This document shows positions 58,704 through 64,000 of a DNA stretch of 64,000 nucleotides, in pieces. Position numbers and translations under genes: made by a program. Below the pieces are notes generated by a model. The model was not told the origin of the DNA and made no database searches. It saw only the letters and a list, made by a program, of their open reading frames with translations. The number at the start of each line of letters is the position of its first letter. Within the stretch, counting starts at the first letter, position 1. Origin of the DNA: Euonymus europaeus (lineage: Eukaryota; Streptophyta; Magnoliopsida; Celastrales; Celastraceae); assembly GCA_963580455.1 (NCBI GenBank), contig OY756970.1, positions 17,236,001-17,300,000 of the forward strand, in the 5' to 3' direction.

Positions 58704-59364
58704 TAACAACAAACAAGAGCATTGAATTTAGACTACAAAATTGTAGTACGCATTTCCACTTATATTAATGGGTGAATTGCAGGAGAGTTTGAGTTCTTTT
58801 TAAATCACTCTCCTAATGGGAGTAGGACTGCTCTTCACGATTAGTCTTCTACTGGGTTGTGGGCATTGGTTGAGATCGTGCCGTCCTGATTTAGGCTGAT
58901 CGAGGTGCCCTGAGGATGAATGGCCCAAGTGATTGTCTTGAGTAATACCGATTAATTACCTAGGTTCCGATCGAGGTGACAGTCTCCATATTGAACTGAT
59001 GTCCTGTGTGACACATGTCATTCTTCGATAGGTAGTGTTATTTAATTTGGTATCATCAATACCCAATTAGATTATGGTACATAGTAATTAAATGCTTTTG
59101 GTTATGATAGTGCATATTCCGGGACTTATTTAGCCCGATAGCCTGTTGTTGAAGGAAATAAAAAGTGGCAATGGAAAGAATCCTGTGATGTTTCGATGAA
59201 CTGGAGGGAATCGTGTAATTAGGTGTAATGGTTGATTCGTAGTCCAACTGAAATTCGGGAAATCAGCGACATTGAATTGGTCATCACAACAAATATATAA
59301 ACAGATCACAACAACCGATATTCCCATTCCCAATCATAATAATAATCGGAGCTAATTAGCAATC
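58704..59364. other. Upstream region of the first NAC-like gene
   Basis: No gene recognised. A TATA-like aaatatataaac lies at about 59289-59300, about 70 bp before the start codon. Confidence 0.5.
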
Positions 59365-60458
59365 ATGGCCAGTGACCCAAGTGCTTCAGATTCAAATACA
59401 AACTCCGCTCCTCGTCCTCCTCTCCCTTTTCTTACTATTCCTCCCCACATCACGATCCTGGTCAGTGGACCTGAAGGTGAAGAAGAACAAGAAATTATAT
59501 TGCCACTCGGGTATCGATTTGTACCGGAGGATCACGAGCTGATTTCGTTTTTCCTCTACCACAAGATCTTGGGTCACAAAATTCCTGTCAATGTGATTAG
59601 AGATATCGATTTGTATAACCATGACCCTCACGAACTCTCAGAGGGTAAGTTATTCTTTTTTTAATAAAACATCAACAGAATGGTGAAACAAGTTTATTTT
59701 CTATGTTTTTTACTTTTGTTTAGCTGAACTGATGTTGTGTGATTATTAGTAGTTAAAGTTTTATTCTCCCATGGCTTTCGTATATCTTATGTTATAGAGC
59801 ATTAGACTCATTCCTTTCGACAAAAAGAAGAAGAAGAAGAAGAGCATTGGTAGTATTTGTATATTGCTCGGATCTGCAAATCCTGTTTGTATTCTGGAGA
59901 ATTGAGTGAGTTTTACGGATGAATGAGATGAACAGAAGTGCTCTTATACTTGAATTTCTAATTACAGCGGAAGTATAACCATATGCAGATGAATTCAAGC
60001 ACGGAAGAAAGAACAATGAAGCATACTACTTCACACCAATAGATCCAGAATACACAACAAAGTCATCACAAATAAGAAGAACCAAAAACGGTTTTTGGAG
60101 AAGTGTCGAAGAGGACGCAGATATAATTCGCGAGAACGAAGTGATTGGATTCAAGAAAATTTTGGTTTTTCATTGGGTAAGTAATGAAAGAACAGATTGG
60201 AGTAGCCCTTGGCTTATGCGCGAGTATAGAGGCAATCCTTCAGCTTCTCAGTTTGAATCACTCGATGAAACTAGTCGGGAAAAGGTAATTGAGAACTGCT
60301 AGATACTTGTTTCTGTGTTTTTTTTTTTGCTTCTTAATTTACTGGTCAGTGTGCAAAACATGTAAGAAAAACTTATAATTATTCTGTCTTTTATGGTTCT
60401 ACTACAGATGGGAAGATATGTGCTATGCAGGATTAACCTTGATGAGGATGACACATAA
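59365..60458 (+). CDS. Short NAC-domain protein, copy 1
   Basis: Plant-specific NAC DNA-binding domain, probably a nuclear transcription factor or a competitor lacking an activation region. Three exons, 59365-59644, 59989-60284 and 60408-60458, give 208 residues. Subdomain A is LPLGYRFVPEDHELISFFL (family form LPPGFRFHPTDEEL), then HKIPVNVIRDIDLYNHDPHE (subdomain B). Exon 2 carries NNEAYYFTPIDPEY (C), RRTKNGFWRSVEEDADI and VIGFKKILVFHW (D). Exon 3 ends GRYVLCRINLDED (E) and stops straight away, so the usual long activation tail is missing. About 45 residues precede the domain. Exon 2 is placed after ccatatgcag because the earlier acceptor (attacag) leads to a stop. Part of a tandem pair with the copy at 62.1 kb. 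Confidence 0.82.
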
Positions 60459-62148
60459 TATTGGAGACAAGGAAAATGTTTATTCAATTCATTATTAAGC
60501 CCATGACATATATGTCGAAACCTCCCGAGCCTTTTTTTTTATATGTCAAATAAACAGGGTGGGAGACTCGAACTTAGATACCACCAAATCGAGTTGATCA
60601 CCTCTATTGAGGGGTGGGTTCAAACCCTCCCTCCTCTTATAAGCCTATATATGTGTTTTCTCTCTTTCGTTTCATTTTTCAGCATTTCCCTTCTTATTGA
60701 AGGAATATATAATATGAATTGGAGTTCCTTTTTGAGTATTCTTCTTGGACTGATGCACTACATAAAGGAAGGTAGTCTTCCCTTTTACAACTTTCACGAT
60801 GATAATAAATATCACTCAAACACTACGGACAACCTTAAAATCTTGAGCTCAAGTCATCTGTCGTGGCGCCTTTTCCTCTTCCAAATTTTATACATCTTTT
60901 TTCCTTGAATGAAACTTTAAAATTATTTTTTCCTCAAAATACGTGATGAATATTGAAAAAATTACGTATTATTCTTAGTCAAAAAATTAACACAAATAAA
61001 CTTAATGCAAATAATTTTTATATATACTATTCATAACAAAACCAAAACATAACTAATGTAGATAAATTAAATGCGAGATTGTGTCTATACGATTACCACT
61101 GCAAACTTTTGACCCTTAAAACGTTTGAATATCAAAATAAGTATTTATGCTAAATTATGTAGCTTTTAGATTCTTTTAAATGCTATAAAAATACAAAATG
61201 GTCTCAATTAGAGTTCACATGAGTGAGTTTAGCTATCCGATCACACTGACGTCCAAAGCACATCTCTATATCTTGTAAATCTTCAATCTCCTTAAGATCC
61301 AGCAAATCTCCCTTGACCCATACTCGCAGCAGATCTTTCTTGACCCATACAGTGAGTTCGCTTTATGATCTCGCTAAAATAATGAAACAGTAAATTCTAT
61401 TCTCATAAAATAAAGGTTACCACTCCATAAAAAATATTTTGAATTTTGTCCTTAATATAATATGTTTTAAGTTCATACGGACCTTGTAATACAAAAAAAA
61501 AAGTCCTTATTGGAATAAAACTTCATTTTGAGAGAATTATTGTTAATTTCATCAAATAATAATTGAATAAGTATATGATATTTATAAAGAAAACAATAAA
61601 AAATCTAATAATAGTCAATAGAAAAAATAGTTATAACCACGATTATATAAACCGCGGGTAAAATTTTAGTTGTGGTTATGAAATTGCAGGTATGAATCTA
61701 ATTATGATATTAATCACAGTCAAATATTTGTATCAGCAGTCATCAAAACCGTGGGTAAAAGCTTTTCGATTTCATCAAGTAATATGATTATCAAATTAAT
61801 TGTAATTATAATGCAAATAATCCTAACAAATATATGAGTTAGTATGTACTCTAAAGTTTAAAATATCACCAAATAAAATCTCCCCGTGATTTTATAGAAT
61901 CAATTCAAATAAGTAATTCAATTCATTATAGGAACTTGTTAAATATAGAAATCAACGAATATCCAACCACAGGAAAAATTATCGTTCACAATTTTTTATA
62001 TGTATTGTCGTGGTTAAACCGCAGATATATGTTATTTATTTATATTTGTTGTGGTGGATCAATCATCACAGAACATATATAAAGAGGTCACAACTCACAG
62101 CAACAAGTGGTAATTTACAAGAAGAAAAAACAACAAAAAACAACTGGT
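60459..62148. other. Intergenic region between the two NAC-like copies
   Basis: AT-rich. A tRNA-like motif, gggttcaaaccctccc (about 60618), occurs but no tRNA fold was found around it. A TATA-like acatatataaagag lies at about 62073-62086, about 70 bp before the second copy. Confidence 0.5.
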
Positions 62149-64000
62149 ATGCCTCGTAAATTTCCACAATTCTCATACGTGGTTGGTGAAGGTGAAGAAC
62201 AACATGAAGTCAAGCTGCCAGTCGGGACTCGATTTATAGCAAAGGATCACGAGCTGATTTTTGAATTTCCTCGTCCCCAAGATCTTGGATCAAAAACTTC
62301 CTATCGATGTCATTAAAGATATTGATTTTTATAACGACCGTATCCCAAGTCGACTCCCAATTGGTAATTTGTCCTTTTTTTTATAATCAAACATTAACAC
62401 AATGGTCAAATAATTAGCTTTCTACTTAAGTTTATATACAAATTTAGTTCTTTGTGAATGTTCAATGTTTTTGTTTAGTTCATGAACTGTTTTTTTTTTA
62501 TTATTATTAGTAGCTAGATACGTAGGTTAAAAAATTTCTTATATATTTATACTCACCCATATAAGAGATTTACTTTTTGGGTTTTTTATTAATAACTTTC
62601 ATATAAGAATAATTATACTTTTCAACATCCAAAAGATAAGGATCATTACAATTTAGTCGCAAGAACTGCATTTATTATAGAGTACCTGAAGTGTAAAAAT
62701 GAGACAAATTGATCACCTAGACAGACTTCATACAGTAACAAACAAGTCTTTTGGTGATGTGGCATTAAATCAATAATAAACAGTGTAGAAAAATTGACAT
62801 TTTCATATATCTTATATGCATCATTATAAAAAAAATTGACGCATTCTTTTATACAGGTAATCATATACTTAAGCTCAACCGCTTTAAAAATGCCCGTGCA
62901 AAATTTGTGAGTCAGAATTAGAGCTTTTACCTAGAAAGATTCATTCTCAGTTAACTTGACCACCCTGAATGTCATAAAATATTTGTACCCGATTAGTAGC
63001 CTCAGAATCCGCTCCAAATCATACGAGTATGCCCCGTTAATTAATGGGTACGGGTATTTTCATGGAAAAAATAGCGATGCGAATACGGGGACGTGTTTGT
63101 CAAAATTCAATCTGCCCCATTCCCGCATATATTATTAATTATATAAATTTATATAATTTATAATATAAATGTTATTAATTTTATTATTATTTATAAAATT
63201 AACGAGAACAAATCAATAAAGAAACTCATAAAATTATATCATTTGCGTATATTTAATCTTTTAGTAAACGTATTTATTTATTTAATGGATAATATATATA
63301 GTTATAAAACTTATGAATTGATCATGAATGATTTCGAATATAATTTATTATAATTTATTTCGCTCTCTTAAATAATTAACGACATATCTATACTTTTTTA
63401 ATGATTTAGGTTTTAGAATTTACTATAATTTTCACAATTGCAGTTGATGGAGAATGAGATAAAAATTAAAATACTTAGCGAGAATTTTTAAGAGGATGGG
63501 TAATAATTTTTTTATCGGATACAGGGACTGGCGAAGGACCGATTGACATCCCTATCTTGAACTATTAGTTTAGAGAATTGAGTTTTACTGATTAATGATG
63601 AATGAGAGGTTCACTCGATACTGGAATTTCTAATTAAAATATAATCATATGTAGATGACTTCAAGTACGGTGAAAGGAACAATGAAGCCTTCTACTTCTC
63701 ACCAATAAAACCAGAATACACAACAAGTTGGTCAAAAAGAAACAGCACTGGATTCGTTTTTTGGAAAACTACCGAAGAGGATGAAAATATAGTTTACGAG
63801 AATGAAGTGATTGGATTCAAGAAAACTTTGGTTTTTTATTATGCTACTAATGAAAGAACACCTTATGTTATGCAGGAGTATAGAGCATTTCCTCCAGCTA
63901 CTCCATTTCAATTACTCGATGCAAGTAGTCGGGCAAAGGTAATTAAAAATAGCTATATATATATATATATACCCCTCTTTCTGGTTTTTTTTATTTACTT
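62149..64000 (+). pseudogene. Short NAC-domain gene, copy 2, frameshifted and cut by the window edge
   Basis: Tandem paralogue of the NAC-like gene at 59.4 kb. Exon 1 (62149-62363) opens MPRKFPQFSYVVGEGEEQ and has subdomain A, LPVGTRFIAKDHELIF. Near 62265-62276 it has one extra base relative to copy 1. The frame as written ends at a TAA 40 bp later, while the shifted frame resumes KILDQKLPIDVIKDIDFYND. Exon 2 (63655-63938) is intact: NNEAFYFSPIKPEYTT, STGFVFWKTTEEDENIVYEN, VIGFKKTLVFYYATNER, MQEYRAFPPATPFQ. Phase across the intron still matches copy 1. The last exon would lie beyond the window. The intron (1291 bp against 344 in copy 1) holds inserted DNA ending like a hAT MITE. A sequencing error is the alternative to true loss. 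Confidence 0.75.

Noticed and set aside
60540..60640. tRNA-like T-arm motif gggttcaaaccctccc
   Set aside because: No anticodon arm, acceptor stem or A box at the right spacing, so no tRNA gene is called.

Overview
The window is nuclear DNA from a flowering plant, most likely a eudicot. The evidence is AT-rich intergenic DNA, genes split by many GT-AG introns, plant-only gene families (SEPALLATA MADS-box, NAC, clade-D PP2C, plastid proteins) and many small transposons. The aquaporin is an XIP, a subfamily known from many dicots but missing from Brassicaceae and monocots, so Brassicaceae is unlikely. Exon positions were read by hand from splice sites and protein-family memory. Nothing was checked by alignment or RNA data.

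Region 1 (1-31 kb) is gene-dense. It holds the last 27 exons of a transportin-1 importin (+), a small plastid SecE2-like translocase subunit (-), a PIF/Harbinger transposon with an apparently complete transposase, a Mutator-like MITE, a clade-D PP2C phosphatase (+) and a plastid CPP1/CDF1-type J-like chaperone (-). The transportin/SecE2 pair and the PP2C/CPP1 pair are each convergent. From memory, the Arabidopsis SECE2 and clade-D PP2C genes also sit close together on chromosome 4, which suggests conserved local order.

Region 2 (31-38.5 kb) carries three tandem genes for small plant-specific single-span membrane proteins of unknown function. All three keep a similar promoter block and 3' UTR. 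The second and third lie in a roughly 2-kb segment duplicated in tandem.

Region 3 (38.5-54.8 kb) is sparser. It has degenerate repeats, a USP-A family gene (-), an eight-exon SEPALLATA-like MADS-box gene (-) with a probable GC-AG intron, a decayed hybrid-proline-rich-protein pseudogene (-) and unclassified repeats.

Region 4 (54.8-64 kb) has an XIP aquaporin (+), a hAT-type MITE with a clear 8-bp target duplication, and two tandem short NAC-domain genes. The second NAC copy has a 1-nt frameshift and runs off the window.

No operon-like or defence system is visible. The most unusual items are the three-gene membrane-protein array with its shared flanks, the MITE with a duplicated terminal repeat, the Harbinger element with a foldback end, and the GC-AG intron.
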